A stretch of DNA of 64,000 nt from Chrysophaeum taylorii (lineage: Eukaryota > Sar > Pelagophyceae > Pelagomonadales > Pelagomonadaceae): contig JAQMWT010000510.1 of NCBI GenBank assembly GCA_029834535.1, positions 1 to 64,000 on the forward strand, written 5' to 3'. Under the pieces are notes generated by a model. It saw nothing but the letters and a program-made list of their open reading frames with translations, had not been told where the DNA came from and searched no databases. Of this stretch, positions 18,551-29,733 are shown piece after piece. How positions within the stretch are numbered: the first letter of the stretch is position 1; each line of letters starts with the position of its first letter. The translations under genes and the position numbers were made by a program.

Positions 18551-21190
18551 GAGCGAGCCGAATGTGCGCGTCAAAGGTGAAAAGATCAATAAGAGCCACC
18601 CTGAGGTGAGGTTCAAATACGAAGAAAAGTTCGATGTGCCATGGAAGGATGCGCCGCGCGATGCGGACGGTGTACCGTTACCGCAGACTCCCGAGCACGT
18701 CAAGGACAATGATGCGATGAAAGTCGTAATTCCGACGAAGGAAGAAGTCGAAAAGGTTGTTCGAGATCTAGGAATTCCCGACAACCCGCATCTGGATGAT
18801 GATGCGAAGATGATGTTGAGCCACTGCGTGCAATACGCGTGGGCTTTCTTTGATCCGATTATGAGACCCGTGGACTCGCCACCGGTTTCTCTACGCTTTA
18901 AAGACGCAAACCCACGACCGATCAAGATGACGCCTTATAGGTTGACGCCAGCAAAGCTCGAGTGTCTCAGAAAGCAGATCACTGAGTGGTGTCGCGATGG
19001 AGTCATCCGACCGGCGAACTCTCCGTGGGGATTTCCTGTACTGATGCTGCCTAAGAAGGGAGCAGAGGCCGGGACGTCGAATGCTTTTCGTGCTGCCGTT
19101 GACTTGCGTCAGCTCAATGATCAGCTGGTCAATGACAGTTGGCCGAATATTCGTCAAGATGATGCTTTGGCTTTTCTTGCCATGCGCCGTTGGCGGACGT
19201 GCATTGATATTCGATGGGGTTATCATAACTTACGTTTGGACGCCGCTGCTCAGGACGCCGTTACGATGGTTAGTCCACTTGGAGCCCACAGTTTCTTGCG
19301 CTAGCCTCTAGGAGTTAAAACAGCAGGAGCTCTCTTTGTAAGCAGATGGCTAGCGATTTGTCCACATGGATGTATAAGGACTTGGTCGCGTTTGTCGACG
19401 ATATTATGATGGGATCGGATGAACTCCATCGACATTTACAAGTTTTGATTGAAGTGTTGTGCCATTTAGCACAGCGAGGATATAGTGGACGAACTTCGAA
19501 GTTCCACCTCCTCAAGGATGAAATCGAGTTTTTGGGACATATTTCGACTCCGGAAGGCTTGAAGCCGAATCCCAAGACGTTAGAAGCGTTGCAGCAGATG
19601 CCGATTCCCGGTACGTTGCCCAATACGTCCCCGAAGACCCAGATTCGATCTTTCATTGGCATGAGCAACTATTGCCGCCGATATGTGAAGAATTATTCGA
19701 AGATTGTGGAGCCGCTTAGGCGATTGTGTCTTGAAGGCGTTAAGTTTGAGTGGACGCCTGAGTGCCAAAAGGCATGGGACACGATCATCGAAGCTTTGGT
19801 GGATTCTCGTGGAGTTTATCATCCTGACTACGATCTTCCTTTTCAGATCCGCTCGGATGCTTCCAAGGATGGTCTGGGTGCGTATCTTTTTCAGCTCGTG
19901 GAAATCAAGGACGAAACCGGCAAGGTGACACGAGAGGAACGAGTAATTGAGTATTGGAGCCGAGCTGTGCCGAAAGAGATGCGGAACTATGAGCCTCGCC
20001 GGCTAGAGCTACTGGCAGTTTATTCTTTCTCTTGAGCATTTCCGCTCTTATATTGAAGGTCACAAGACGATCCTTGAAACAGATCATCGCAACTTGACGT
20101 TTTTACGAAAGGCGAAGCACTCGTCTGGGCAGTTGGCTCGATGGGCGATGCGGCTCGCCAATTTTGATCCTGAATTGGGTTACAAGCCAGGGAAGTCGCC
20201 GGGAATGAGCATCCCTGACTGTCTCTCTCGCAATCCTATAGATCATGTCATCGAGACGGACGAGTTTGGTGAACCCTTGAACCACGCGTATCTAGTGTGC
20301 CAAGAACTCCCTCGTTCTGTTGATGATGAAGGAGTACCTTTACCTGGGTGTCATGTCATTCTGTCGTTTGTTGCGACTGAGTTGCCTGTGGAGGAAGAGG
20401 ATGAAGACCTCGATGATCCGATGCAATTGGTCACGTCTCATGCTACGAAACAACGTCAGAAGCAACGACTTCAGACCCAGCCTAGTATTTCCCGTGATGC
20501 CGATGATTACCAAGAGTACATCGACAAGATTCCGGATAATTTGACTTTGGAAGAGATAGCCAAAGAGCAGATCACTGATGCTACTTGCGAGGACATTCGT
20601 TATCGCATGGCTCAGGGCCATTCTCTTCGTCGGTACGGAGCCAATTATCGCTATCAAGTGGTGAAAGGAGTTCTCTACCGTGCCGCACTTGACTTGCACC
20701 CGATGATAGTCGCACCCCGAACTTTACGGACGCGCATCATCCGATTGTACCATGACACACCTCTCAATTGTGGTCATATGGGTCGTCAAAGTACAGTGCA
20801 GTCGACACTTGAACGTTTTTGGTGGCCTCATGTGTATAATGAGGTGGGTGCTAACATTGCTGGTTGCATAGTGTGCAAGAAAGCTCGTACGCCTGAACCA
20901 AAGAGAGCAGGTCTGCTTCAGCAACCGGTGTATGATGGTGATTGTGTCGTCCTTTGTATGGATTTGTTTGGACCTTTGCCCAGTGCTGGTCCCGAGACAT
21001 ATCTCATCGTTTTTTTTGATCCATTTTCTCATTTCTTGATTCTTGACGTACTACGCCATAAGACTGCTGAGTCAATCCTCGAGTCTTTTGTCGCGAATAT
21101 ATTACTCAAAGGTTATCTACCTCAGAGGATTCGTACCGACAATGGGAAAGAGTTCGTCAACAAGTTGATGGAAGAGTTTTGTCATCTTGC
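18551..21190 (+). pseudogene. RT, RNase H and partial integrase of element G
   Basis: Gypsy-type order. RT: PYRLTPAKLECLRKQITEW, then AVDLRQLND, then the catalytic FVDDIMMGS. RNase H: IRSDASKDGLGAYLFQ and, later, ETDHRNLTFLRKAK. Integrase: the HHCC zinc region (YHDTPLNCGHMG ... CIVCKK), DLFGPLPSAGPETYLIVFF and RIRTDNGKEF. The plus-strand sequence matches B closely until about 21190, where unrelated sequence begins. Broken. Confidence 0.82.
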
Positions 21191-21932
21191 AGAGAAATCT
21201 GCTGCCTCTTACCCTTATCCGTCCGTTGAGAACGTGACCTCTTCCTTACCCTTCTTCTTCCTTTCGACACAATCAAATAGTCCTCTGATTTGTGCCTACG
21301 CTCATCATCATGGTCTAGCGCGTCCCGAGGTATCTAGCACTATACACTTCACCTTTCTCGTGTAGTTCTAGATGCCGCCTGTCGTGTTCTGAGGATATAG
21401 GGAACATACCTTTTCATTCCCCGAATTAACTACTTCCAGACGTTCACGATGAGATGGGATGGTTTCCCAGGTGATTTACCACTGCTTGCTAAATGCTCTG
21501 CAGGTTATGGGCCCAGGCGGGTCCCTGAGAAACCATGTGTCAACATGCACGTAGCCTATGGGTATTGGGCTGTTACCGCGCCAGCTCAGCCTCGACGTGT
21601 GACACGCTTGTCAATATATCGCCATTACCATTGGACTGTATATAATATCTTTTTAGCTCACGTGATCACGTAACCTTGTGTGCACCTGTTCATAGCATCG
21701 TATTGTCATGTCAATGTTGATGTGTGTGTAATTGGCTAACCTGTACTCTTGCAAACATGTTATGGAATATTTTGGGTACGTCCACTCGTACATTCCATGG
21801 CAATGCTTAACAAGCTCCTCGAGAGCACCAAAACTAACCAGCTGCCTGAGTGACTACGCTTAGCGACACTACTCTGGACTCACAGCTTGCACAGTCGTCA
21901 TATAGACACATTTTCCATCGAAAAATCGATGA

Positions 21933-24797
21933 GTGTACATAGACACCGATAGACAGACCCCCTTAGAATGTCTAGACAGTGTCAACTGCGTGACTGAACC
22001 CACAGGTTCCCCGTCAACTGCTATGGCAGAACACGCAGCACGAGCCGCACCTAAGGCGATCACAGGTGCGGATATATTGAAGCTCGAAGCTCCTGTAGTT
22101 GAGTTCCTTAATGACGGGAACCGCTTTCAGCTTCAGAACCGCAAGGTATCCTTGCAAATCAAGCATATCAAGCAATTACTACGGTCCAGTCATGCCGATG
22201 CTTTCCTCGAGTACGACTCGTATGAAGCATATACTCGGCCATGCAAGGACTACGAAATCCTCCGGAATCAAATTCTCGATCGCGTTTTATTGGAATGGAA
22301 GACCGATAGGGCTGCTGATCTCCGCTTAACTGTTGATGAGTTACCCCCTGAGTATCATGAGTGGCATTTCACCGACGAAGCTTTTCCCCACTTGCCTGAT
22401 GCAGAAGTAGCTCAGCTAACTACCGTCTGTTACGACTATGAAGTCAAAGCATTACGTCCTGAAATCAACGCTCGTTTCTTAGAAGAGGAACGAATCTTAA
22501 ATCGCGCGCACCCGAAGGCACTAGCTTTCGACACTCGTGGTCGTGCCCCGGTTACCATGTTTTCGTTAACTGCAGCTGACTGGCACACTTACCAGAACAC
22601 GTACGCTACATTTTTACATACTTACTTCAATCTTGAAAGTGTTGGAAAACCGGCACTTGCGGCCTGGCCCGCCATCAATGAGATATACAACAAAAGCTAT
22701 TTACCCAACAAGGCTCGAGCTATTATGCTCATCGCCTTTAATCACTACGAGTCTGTTACGACTACTGATGTGTCTTATTTGAAACAGCAATTTAACTCTG
22801 TTGTTTATAATCCTAACTGGTATGTCCATGTATTTATCGAAGCTGTCCTAGCATTTAGGCAAATCTCTTACCAACTTAACCAGGAAGAGACTGACCTTCA
22901 ATTCGACTTTGGCACTCTTTGCAGAAAAATCTATGGAGAGATACATCGGCACTATGCCGATAATACCAGCAACAATCGTTACGATCGTGGTTGGGTAGAT
23001 TGGTGTTATATGTACGAAACCCGATCTTCATCTCGACCTGTACCAGAAGCTGAACGATTGTGTCACCCTACCAACCCAAGCTACATTTTAGAATACGCAT
23101 TAGACCTTTACAATGTCGTATCAAATGGGTCGAACAAAAGACGCTTAGAACGCCCTGTTTCTTGGCAACCCTATGTCGAAGGTTTATCATCTCAACCAAA
23201 GCCAAAGTTACTCCTTACACATACTTTGGACTCATCGGACAAAAGTCTGACTCAAACTGCTAACACACTCGCCTTCATCACTTCGTCCCAACCTGGTACA
23301 TCTTCCACGTTTAATGCTAGACGCTTGCGTAACTCTAATGATGCTCGCCAGCCTTTCTCTCGCAGCGATTTATCGTATTATCGTCCTGGTGATTCTTACG
23401 TCACCAAGAAAACTGCCGGACAGTCCCATGACCGTCCAATTTACCCCCGCACTTTTGACAGGTCCTCTCGGTCTAACATGAAATTATTAGATCGAACAAA
23501 CCACACCTTAAACACCCTGCGAGAGCAGTGTAGCGAACTCACGAAGCATGTGACAGATAATGATACCACGGCTCAGCTACAACAGAATATCAACAAGTTA
23601 TTTGAGACCTTGCTACAATCAGCCGATATCCTGTCAACAACATCTACTGAGGACAACAGTAGTTTACTTCGTCTAAACGAACAGCTCATGTTTGCAGAAG
23701 ACATCATTTATGATGTAGACGTTCATCTATCCTCGACCGAAAAGTCGTTAAACTACGTGGAGCCACAACACCATACTGTCGTTACTGCTCCCACCCCAAC
23801 AACAACTCCTCCTACTACAAACACACAGGGTAATCCTTCCAATACTGTGTCTAACCTCTTTACCGCTTCCGCCATCTCGGCTTTACCACCAGCATTATTG
23901 TCCTCGCTATCTTCACAGGTCCAATCTGCCCTCAACCTACCACCACAAGCCGAAACCAAAAGGGATGCCGATCACACCTCTCTATCGTCATTTGACGAAA
24001 AGCACGGCATGGCTGATGAGGCTGACGAGCCATCACCACCTGTTCAACCGATCATTATTCCAACGAATCTGTTATTGCTGAAGAACTTCTTTACCGCCAG
24101 TCTCTCCACTACTTGCCCACATTCGGAAAACGCCTTCCTCACCAACTACATGAAGGTAAACAGTGTCCCTCCACATTGCTCTTTCCTATATTTTGACTCT
24201 TGTGCTACCATCTCATTGATGTCCACCTACGATTTCGCTATACCCAATCATATAATACCATTGGACTCTAAGTACGCTCCGATTGTTATTCAGACGGCAA
24301 CAGGACAACAACGGGCATCACACATGATGTTAACACGCAACATCGTTATTCCCCTACCAGATCATCCACAAATTGGCTACGTTAAGATCGACTTCGCTTT
24401 ATGTCTTCAACCAGTGCATGACCGACATCTCGCTATCCTGAGCATGCTCGAATGGAACCAGACCAATCTTACCACCGTGTTCAACGATCGAGCTGAGCCA
24501 AAGCTCAGCGCTGTCACGAGCCGCATAGACAAAGATGTACGTATACCCATACACTATGTCGCAGCTAATTTACCCGCTCTCCCTTGTATCACTTACAACA
24601 TCGCGCGCGACAAGCGGCTGGAACTTCGCTCCCTTGCATTTCCCCTCAAGCGATACCATGAAAACAGGGATCTACTGGCATACTACAATTACCTACTCCA
24701 ACGAGTTTTACCAGATCGACCGTGGATTCGCCCTTTGGTTCTCAATCTTCGGAAACAGAACAAATTTGTTCAGCAAAATACGCAGCCATTAAGTTGA
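21933..24797 (+). CDS. Gag-protease of the copia-like element
   Basis: A 954-residue open frame; an internal Met (MAEHAARAAPKAITGADI, 22023) is a likelier start than the first. Residues about 30-480 are a gag-like helical region unrelated to family 1 or 2 gag. A coiled-coil stretch (about 510-620) and a Thr/Pro-rich linker follow. A retropepsin-like domain near residues 755-840 reads LYFDSCATISLMS and then IVIQTATGQQRASHMM. The end overlaps the methyltransferase region in another frame. The large gag and its separation from gypsy gag support a distinct superfamily. Confidence 0.72.
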   Translation: MYIDTDRQTPLECLDSVNCVTEPTGSPSTAMAEHAARAAPKAITGADILKLEAPVVEFLNDGNRFQLQNRKVSLQIKHIKQLLRSSHADAFLEYDSYEAYTRPCKDYEILRNQILDRVLLEWKTDRAADLRLTVDELPPEYHEWHFTDEAFPHLPDAEVAQLTTVCYDYEVKALRPEINARFLEEERILNRAHPKALAFDTRGRAPVTMFSLTAADWHTYQNTYATFLHTYFNLESVGKPALAAWPAINEIYNKSYLPNKARAIMLIAFNHYESVTTTDVSYLKQQFNSVVYNPNWYVHVFIEAVLAFRQISYQLNQEETDLQFDFGTLCRKIYGEIHRHYADNTSNNRYDRGWVDWCYMYETRSSSRPVPEAERLCHPTNPSYILEYALDLYNVVSNGSNKRRLERPVSWQPYVEGLSSQPKPKLLLTHTLDSSDKSLTQTANTLAFITSSQPGTSSTFNARRLRNSNDARQPFSRSDLSYYRPGDSYVTKKTAGQSHDRPIYPRTFDRSSRSNMKLLDRTNHTLNTLREQCSELTKHVTDNDTTAQLQQNINKLFETLLQSADILSTTSTEDNSSLLRLNEQLMFAEDIIYDVDVHLSSTEKSLNYVEPQHHTVVTAPTPTTTPPTTNTQGNPSNTVSNLFTASAISALPPALLSSLSSQVQSALNLPPQAETKRDADHTSLSSFDEKHGMADEADEPSPPVQPIIIPTNLLLLKNFFTASLSTTCPHSENAFLTNYMKVNSVPPHCSFLYFDSCATISLMSTYDFAIPNHIIPLDSKYAPIVIQTATGQQRASHMMLTRNIVIPLPDHPQIGYVKIDFALCLQPVHDRHLAILSMLEWNQTNLTTVFNDRAEPKLSAVTSRIDKDVRIPIHYVAANLPALPCITYNIARDKRLELRSLAFPLKRYHENRDLLAYYNYLLQRVLPDRPWIRPLVLNLRKQNKFVQQNTQPLS

Positions 24798-25834
24798 CTA
24801 CTCGCACGACCAGTTTTCTCTCACAAGAGTCCAATCTCCGCAAACCCTCTGTCATGTTACTTTGTTCTGGTTTGTCAACTCCGGCGTTCCTGTCTCAAGC
24901 CACTAATGACTTAGGCTTAAATATCAATGTAAAAGTTGTTGTTGAGTCTGATGATACGCTTGTTCGTATGTTACGCCACCGTTTTCCTACTGTACTATTA
25001 TTTGAATCTCTCCCCGCCTTTATTAACCATCTTCACCTAATCTCACCCGAGGAAAGGCGCACATTCTATTGTGATATAATTGAGATCACTCCTCCCTGCA
25101 CAAACAGGAATTTACTAAAACAACAAAAGTCAGAAGACTTACACAGTCTGCTGGACGATTCTCTTTTCGACAGCATGCTGTCTGTCATCAAGCTACTCCA
25201 GCCCTTGGTACTACTGGCTGAGATGACGCCTCCGCATAAGTACTGTCATCAAGACCACATCACAGTGGCCAACCTTATCTATACTACCCTTGATTACTGT
25301 GTCGATGTTGTTGATAGGTTCCCGACCTACCTATGTGGCGACTACCAATCTAGAGAAAGGTGGATATGCGTCGCCCGCAGATATTCTACTGGACCAATTA
25401 AACTATCATCGTGGCCCATCCTCCATCCACGCCCCTTCCTAAAGATCGTGGATGATCTACAAGCTATTCCCAAGCGCCTTTGGCTACCTAACCACCTAAC
25501 CAAAGACTGGATCCGGGTGTTCCCCGATCCTCCATATATACCCGTTCCTAAAACGTTTGCACCTTACTCTCGCACAGGTTCTGCTCAGCTTACTATGGCT
25601 GACCTTGAATCCCTCAATATGTTACTACTTCGCCTTCACTCACAACAGGCTCACGAGCAACGTACTCACTCTGTTCAACCCGAGTGTACTTACCATCAGT
25701 TGTGCTTTAAACGCTCCTCTATGGAGCCATTACCCAATGCAACACATCCTATACACGTCGAGATTTTACAATCCTCTATAACGTGTTCGCAAGCTTACAT
25801 ACTAACTCACCCACTCCTGTGTCCTATTACATAA
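24722..25834 (+). CDS. C5 cytosine methyltransferase-like domain of the copia-like element
   Basis: A 370-residue frame. Motif I-like: KPSVMLLCSGLSTPAFLSQA (about 24840-24900) with acidic VVVESDDT of motif II. Motif IV-like: CDIIEITPPCTN (about 25070-25103), the GPPC loop with the catalytic Cys. Motif VI-like: LVLLAEMTPPH. Motif VIII-like: YQSRERWICVARR (about 25342-25383), close to the PQxRERxxxxG of C5 enzymes. A target-recognition-like segment with several Trp and Pro follows. Motifs IX and X are not clear. The sequence is only remotely like the methyltransferase of the gypsy-like elements, so it looks like a separate capture. Activity cannot be judged. Confidence 0.72.
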   Translation: MDSPFGSQSSETEQICSAKYAAIKLTTRTTSFLSQESNLRKPSVMLLCSGLSTPAFLSQATNDLGLNINVKVVVESDDTLVRMLRHRFPTVLLFESLPAFINHLHLISPEERRTFYCDIIEITPPCTNRNLLKQQKSEDLHSLLDDSLFDSMLSVIKLLQPLVLLAEMTPPHKYCHQDHITVANLIYTTLDYCVDVVDRFPTYLCGDYQSRERWICVARRYSTGPIKLSSWPILHPRPFLKIVDDLQAIPKRLWLPNHLTKDWIRVFPDPPYIPVPKTFAPYSRTGSAQLTMADLESLNMLLLRLHSQQAHEQRTHSVQPECTYHQLCFKRSSMEPLPNATHPIHVEILQSSITCSQAYILTHPLLCPIT

Positions 25835-26060
25835 CCGTTTTCGAAACTAACCAACCGTCACACAGGTTATTACTTACAACCTCATCAACATCACACAACT
25901 CCTACTTCTTAACTGGTGGCCACCATTCCGACGGCAACCTCACCATAGAGAACGCCACCACCAACCAAAGACCCCCATCAACGCCTTTGGGAGCACGTAT
26001 ACGTTCACTGCTTCCGACATCCCCCGCGACCGGGACAGGTCCATATATCTGGAGCCGTTT

Positions 26061-27420
26061 ATGGGTTACTTGTGGATAGTCCAAGCCCTTCCCCAAGTTG
26101 GCTCCGCTACCACCTATGGCACCGCCATACAAAACCTCGTGTCCAGATGCGCTCTCGTGATGCCTGGCTGCCTTACCTACAAGGCCACCGACAACTCTTT
26201 CGATTACAAGGATTCTCTTTTTGCTCTGGAAGATCATCACCTATCTCATAGTCGCTATATAGGGTACCTTCGTGGAAGTGACCGCAAGCTCGGCTCTAAA
26301 ATCCACTCAATGCTTGCTCCATTGCCAACCGTCCGAGGGTATGCCAATATTATTTTACTCGACCCTCGCAACGGGAAATTACGCTACCCCACTCGACCGG
26401 AGTTGATTCGTGCTAACAACCACACCAAACAACAGGAATCTTTCCTCTTGTCTCTACGCCATGACCTTTGCTGTGACATGCTCAGCAATGCTCTGCCTGC
26501 CGGTACGTATAGCACTCTGTACAAGCACCTTTCGCTCATCGTCGCCGATATTAAATCCCTTATGTTGGACCCTACCTTCCAACATACTGCTGCCGTGACG
26601 AAGAAACCCTATGTATCCAATTTCATGACCGTTGACTCATTGCCTTCCCGCCGTACATGCACCACTTTAACTTTGAAGTTGAGTCTGCCATCGGTTTCAT
26701 CGCCTCCGCCTCCTCAACTCGCCTTCGTTCTCTCCTTAATGCTCACTATCGTGGCGCCAAGATCGTGGAGCCCGCTATCATGTTCCCATGGGCGGTGATA
26801 CACACCGTTCAAAGCTATAACCTTCTCCCGAACGCCACGCTCGAGCGCATTCATCATGCTATTCTGAGTCCGTAACAGCTACTCTACAACCAACTCAGCA
26901 CTCCCCAACACGATATGCTCAAGATTTTTGGCGCTGAATGTTACCTCCTATTGGAGCCCCATGAACACCACAAGTGGGAACCGTGCCGCCGCAAATATCT
27001 GTATCTCTGTTGCGCCAACGCACAAAACCCGCTCGTCTCCCCACGCGTCGACCATCTCGCTGACGTCGTCCTCAACCCTGGAAACGGACAAATTCGTGTT
27101 TCGTCCAAGCTGCAATTCCTCTACATGTTGCAGCATCCTACTCCTGATCCTGAACTAGCTTCTCCGCCACACGCTCCTTCCGCGCCTTTCTCGCTCACAC
27201 CCCACACCACTATGCAAGATCATATCATTCAGAGGTGGACGAAGACTTCTCATCCTCAGAGGGGGCACTCCCCACCTCCTTCAGCTCCTCCTTCTTCGTC
27301 CCCTACTCCGGTCTCTTCTCCATCTTCTGACGCTACCGCCGACGAATCTGGCTCTATGTCACCGCCGCCCTTGCTTCCTTCTTACGAAGATCTTTTTGCA
27401 CAAGATGACCTCATTCTTGT
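26061..27420 (+). pseudogene. Integrase region of the copia-like element (partial)
   Basis: The clearest part is 26657-27160: AIMFPWAVIHTVQSYNLLPN resembles the '.W..A...A.YL.NRLP' helix of copia integrases, followed by MLKIFGAECYLLLEPHEHHK and the KYLYLCC strand, then a Pro/Ser-rich linker. The upstream 26061-26600 part (YLWIVQALPQVGS, GYANIILLDPRNGKLRYP) is probably the integrase core but I cannot place its acidic residues. Broken. Confidence 0.55.
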
Positions 27421-27422
27421 CC

Positions 27423-28553
27423 CACGCCGTTTGTTTTCTTCCTCTATCTGCCGGAGGATGCTCTCTTGTGCGCTTTCGTTTTCTCGGCGTAACTCGCGTA
27501 AATGTGCTTCATAAATCTCGTTGACGATCGGTGTTTCGTTGTCTCGCGCACGTGCTGGATGGGTTGCCGGTTGCCTCGCCGGCGGCGCTCCCAGCGGTTC
27601 GTTGCCGTTGTAGTTCAGCTCTTCTTCATCATCATCATCCTCGGTATCATCATCATCATCATCATCATCGTCGTCATGCCGTTCGTTCGTCCCCTCGGGA
27701 TGACTTGAAGGTTCGGGTTCTCGCATCTGCCCGCCAGCAGCGTCGTCTTCCTCCATGTCGGTGTCGGCTCGCTCCAATCGGCCAAAATCAGAACGGGTCC
27801 AAGAAGGTTGAGTCGTCGTCGTTCTCGTGCTCCTACGACTCTTGGACTTTGGCTTGTCCACGTCACGCGTAATATCGTCGCCGCGTGCGTCTTCCACCGA
27901 CCGATCTATCGGTTCCGGTGGGCGGCAGAGTCCGTCTCTGCCCGGCAATCAATGCCTCAGTGAGTAGCGAACTCACTCCGCTCGCCTGCGGCAGCGGTAC
28001 CCGGGTTGCGCGTCTGCTCCAACCGATCCGCGCGTCGTCACCTCCGACGGCTAAAGTATCCGGCCGGGGATCTTCCCCACGGCGATGGTCCCTCTCGAAC
28101 TCTTCGTCGGCGCGCTTGATCAGGGCGCGCACGGCTTGTCCGGACCGTGTAGAGAATGCAAGATGCACTCGTCCGCTGCGACCGATATGGTCGCTCGAAT
28201 CTCGTATTCCTCCACCACCTGTGGCGGACAGGGAAATTTTCCTACCTGGGCTCACCTTCGAATCTAGGCTCGCCGCTCACGCCCGGGCTCTTGGTCGAGT
28301 CGCTGGACGTGGAAGGCCGTTCACCCGCCACACAACCACAAACAACTTCCGTGCCTGGTCCTCACAACTGGAGGATCGGCTGTTGCTTTATGTTTAAGAT
28401 ACACTTGAATCACTGAAATCAGGGTGACGTATGTCACAGAAAAGGAAGATGATGTCACAGAGAACTGACATCATCAGATCGGAGTAGGGTACCCCTGATA
28501 AGGGTGAGCCCCAAAGTTGGGGTAAGCCTTAGGAGGAGGAAGTTTCCGCCACA
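27423..28553 (-). mobile_element. LTR retrotransposon fragment C (family 1)
   Basis: Minus strand. It holds a complete 5' LTR (28220-28553), leader and the first part of gag (MEEDDAAGGQMREPEPSSHP from about 27756), ending at 27423 against the copia-like element. It is nearly identical to the matching part of element E (51105-52237) because both lie in the duplicated host segment, so the two descend from one insertion. A 6-base microhomology (CACGCC) lies at the junction. Broken remnant. Confidence 0.82.
28220..28553 (-). repeat. 5' LTR of fragment C
   Basis: Opens TGTGGCGGAAACTTCC at 28553 on the minus strand and closes CCGCCACA at 28220, followed by the primer-like GGTGGTGGAGGAATACGAG. It is related to the LTR of A and nearly identical to that of E. 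Confidence 0.85.
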
Positions 28554-28758
28554 CCATCACAGCGTGCAAGAGCGACGCAAGTATCGCGATCAGCTTGATT
28601 CAACTCGATTACGCCACCTTCGTCGAGCGCCAGCCATGTGGCAGATGTGTGACAGACGCACATTGAACTTCCCGTTTATACTATCCGTTCAGTGTCGAAA
28701 ATACTGAAAAACTGAGCTAGCGACGACGGCTTCGCCAACGCAGAAATCAGCCGAAGCG

Positions 28759-28805
28759 CTTTGGTTAAACCCTTCTCTTCGAGAGGGCTAGTTTTTCAAC
28801 CAAAG
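28759..28805. repeat. Palindromic hairpin element, copy 2
   Basis: CTTTGGTT (28759-28766) and AACCAAAG (28798-28805) enclose CCCTTCTCTTCGAGAGGG, itself a near hairpin, and GGCTAG. The inner part and right arm also occur at 13321-13356. Confidence 0.55.
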
Positions 28806-29049
28806 GCTGGCAATTAACGCGATTTAACATTGGCGGATTCCCAGGAAAATTGGCCGGCAATTGGCGCGCTCTCCTCTTCATCACAATGAACCCTCGGTCC
28901 GGGGCTCCCGACAGGAGGTCGGAGCCTCAGCAGCCATGACGATTTTTACGTCGAAACCAGATTTCATGATATGGTGACAGGAGCTAGAAATCGCGAATGC
29001 GCTCCCCCCGGGTGGCTCTGAGCTCCGGTCGACGCCTCGTCCGACCCTC

Positions 29050-29673
29050 TCACAGGCTGGGCCTGGGGCTGCGGGCAGGGGGGCGGTAAAGTTTCCTGGG
29101 ACCATCGTGGGGGTATCCTCGAATAAGCTTGTAATGGCGACGGTGCAGCCCCTGCCTGGTGTCACAGAATTCTGCTTGCGGGTTCTTTGGGCCAGGCTTT
29201 GCGCTGAGTTCAGAGACAGTCAGAGAGTCAGTTCCATCAACCGACTGTCTCTTCAACTCGCTAAGGAGTCTGCTGTCCGACCTGACTCGCCCTTGGGTGG
29301 AGATGGCCAAGGTTGCACTGACAATGGAGTCGTCGACGACGACCTTGCGGAACCGCGGGGGCATGACGCCTACCACTGAAAAAAGCCAAGCGGCGACGAA
29401 TGCAATAAGAACGCCGCTTCGTTCGTTTCGACGTGGGTATCCGCTGAGCGTGCTCCGTGAGTCGAGTTCTTTTTTGCCACCGTCTTCCCTGGTTAGCGCT
29501 CGATTAGGCGAAACTAGGGTTTTGGCGCTTTTTCGCAATCGCAAATTTTCCGCGGCTCGGCGTCTCGAGGCGAGAACACTCGCCGTGGCAGGCCGTGAGG
29601 CAAGGGCGGCGAGGAGTTGGTGAGGTGCGGGCCTCGAAGCGACGGAAGCTTCGCGCCGTGAGCAGTCTTCCAA
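29050..29673 (-). CDS. Hypothetical single-pass membrane protein, divergent from DRC12 (copy 1)
   Basis: A 207-residue minus-strand frame, kept open at the same length in copy 2 (52734-53357). It has an Arg/Ala-rich N-terminus, one hydrophobic segment (VLIAFVAAWLFSVVGVM, about residues 88-104), then PPRFRKVVVDDSIVSATLAI and a Ser/Lys-rich part. It could be the first exon of a longer gene: a second minus-strand frame (28881-29165) overlaps its end and is also conserved in copy 2. I recognise no family. The start is 257 bases from the DRC12 start on the other strand, suggesting a shared promoter. The high GC makes a chance frame possible. Confidence 0.38.
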   Translation of the reverse strand: MEDCSRREASVASRPAPHQLLAALASRPATASVLASRRRAAENLRLRKSAKTLVSPNRALTREDGGKKELDSRSTLSGYPRRNERSGVLIAFVAAWLFSVVGVMPPRFRKVVVDDSIVSATLAISTQGRVRSDSRLLSELKRQSVDGTDSLTVSELSAKPGPKNPQAEFCDTRQGLHRRHYKLIRGYPHDGPRKLYRPPARSPRPSL

Positions 29674-29721
29674 GTTTCACGCTTCTCCACATTCTTGGAT
29701 CATTTTTCGGCACACCCGTTT

Positions 29722-29733
29722 CGTGACGTCACG
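29722..29733. promoter_or_regulatory. CGTGACGTCACG palindrome between divergent genes (copy 1)
   Basis: A perfect 12-bp palindrome with the TGACGTCA core that bZIP factors of the CREB/ATF type bind. It lies about 50 bases from one start and 197 from DRC12, and is conserved at 53406-53417. No TATA box was seen. Regulatory role is inferred. Confidence 0.4.

Larger units (their letters stand above)
15130..21190 (+). mobile_element. Gypsy-like LTR retrotransposon G (family 2)
   Basis: Plus-strand element with 5' LTR (15130-15452), primer-site-like TGGTGGAGTACACGAGA, leader, gag (from 15883), RT, RNase H and the first half of integrase, ending about 21190 against the copia-like element. No 3' LTR is present. 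It is close to identical to element B over RT and integrase. It is broken, with roughly five breaks besides the missing right end. It inserted into a Helitron helicase fragment. I see no methyltransferase segment in this copy, whereas B has one between gag and RT. Confidence 0.85.
21191..27422 (+). mobile_element. Copia-like LTR retrotransposon carrying its own C5-methyltransferase domain
   Basis: Plus-strand element lying between G and fragment C. Parts in order: 5' leader or LTR-containing region (21191-21932, ends not resolved), gag-protease ORF (21933-24797), C5-methyltransferase-like region (about 24840-25600), a poorly recognised stretch, and the C-terminal part of a copia-type integrase (about 26650-27160) with LKIFGAECYLLLEPHEHHKW and RRKYLYLC. 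No RT is seen before the junction at 27422. Broken, with about six breaks. Base composition is lower in GC than its neighbours. The copia assignment rests on the PR-then-IN order and the LRVFGC-like motif. Confidence 0.72.
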
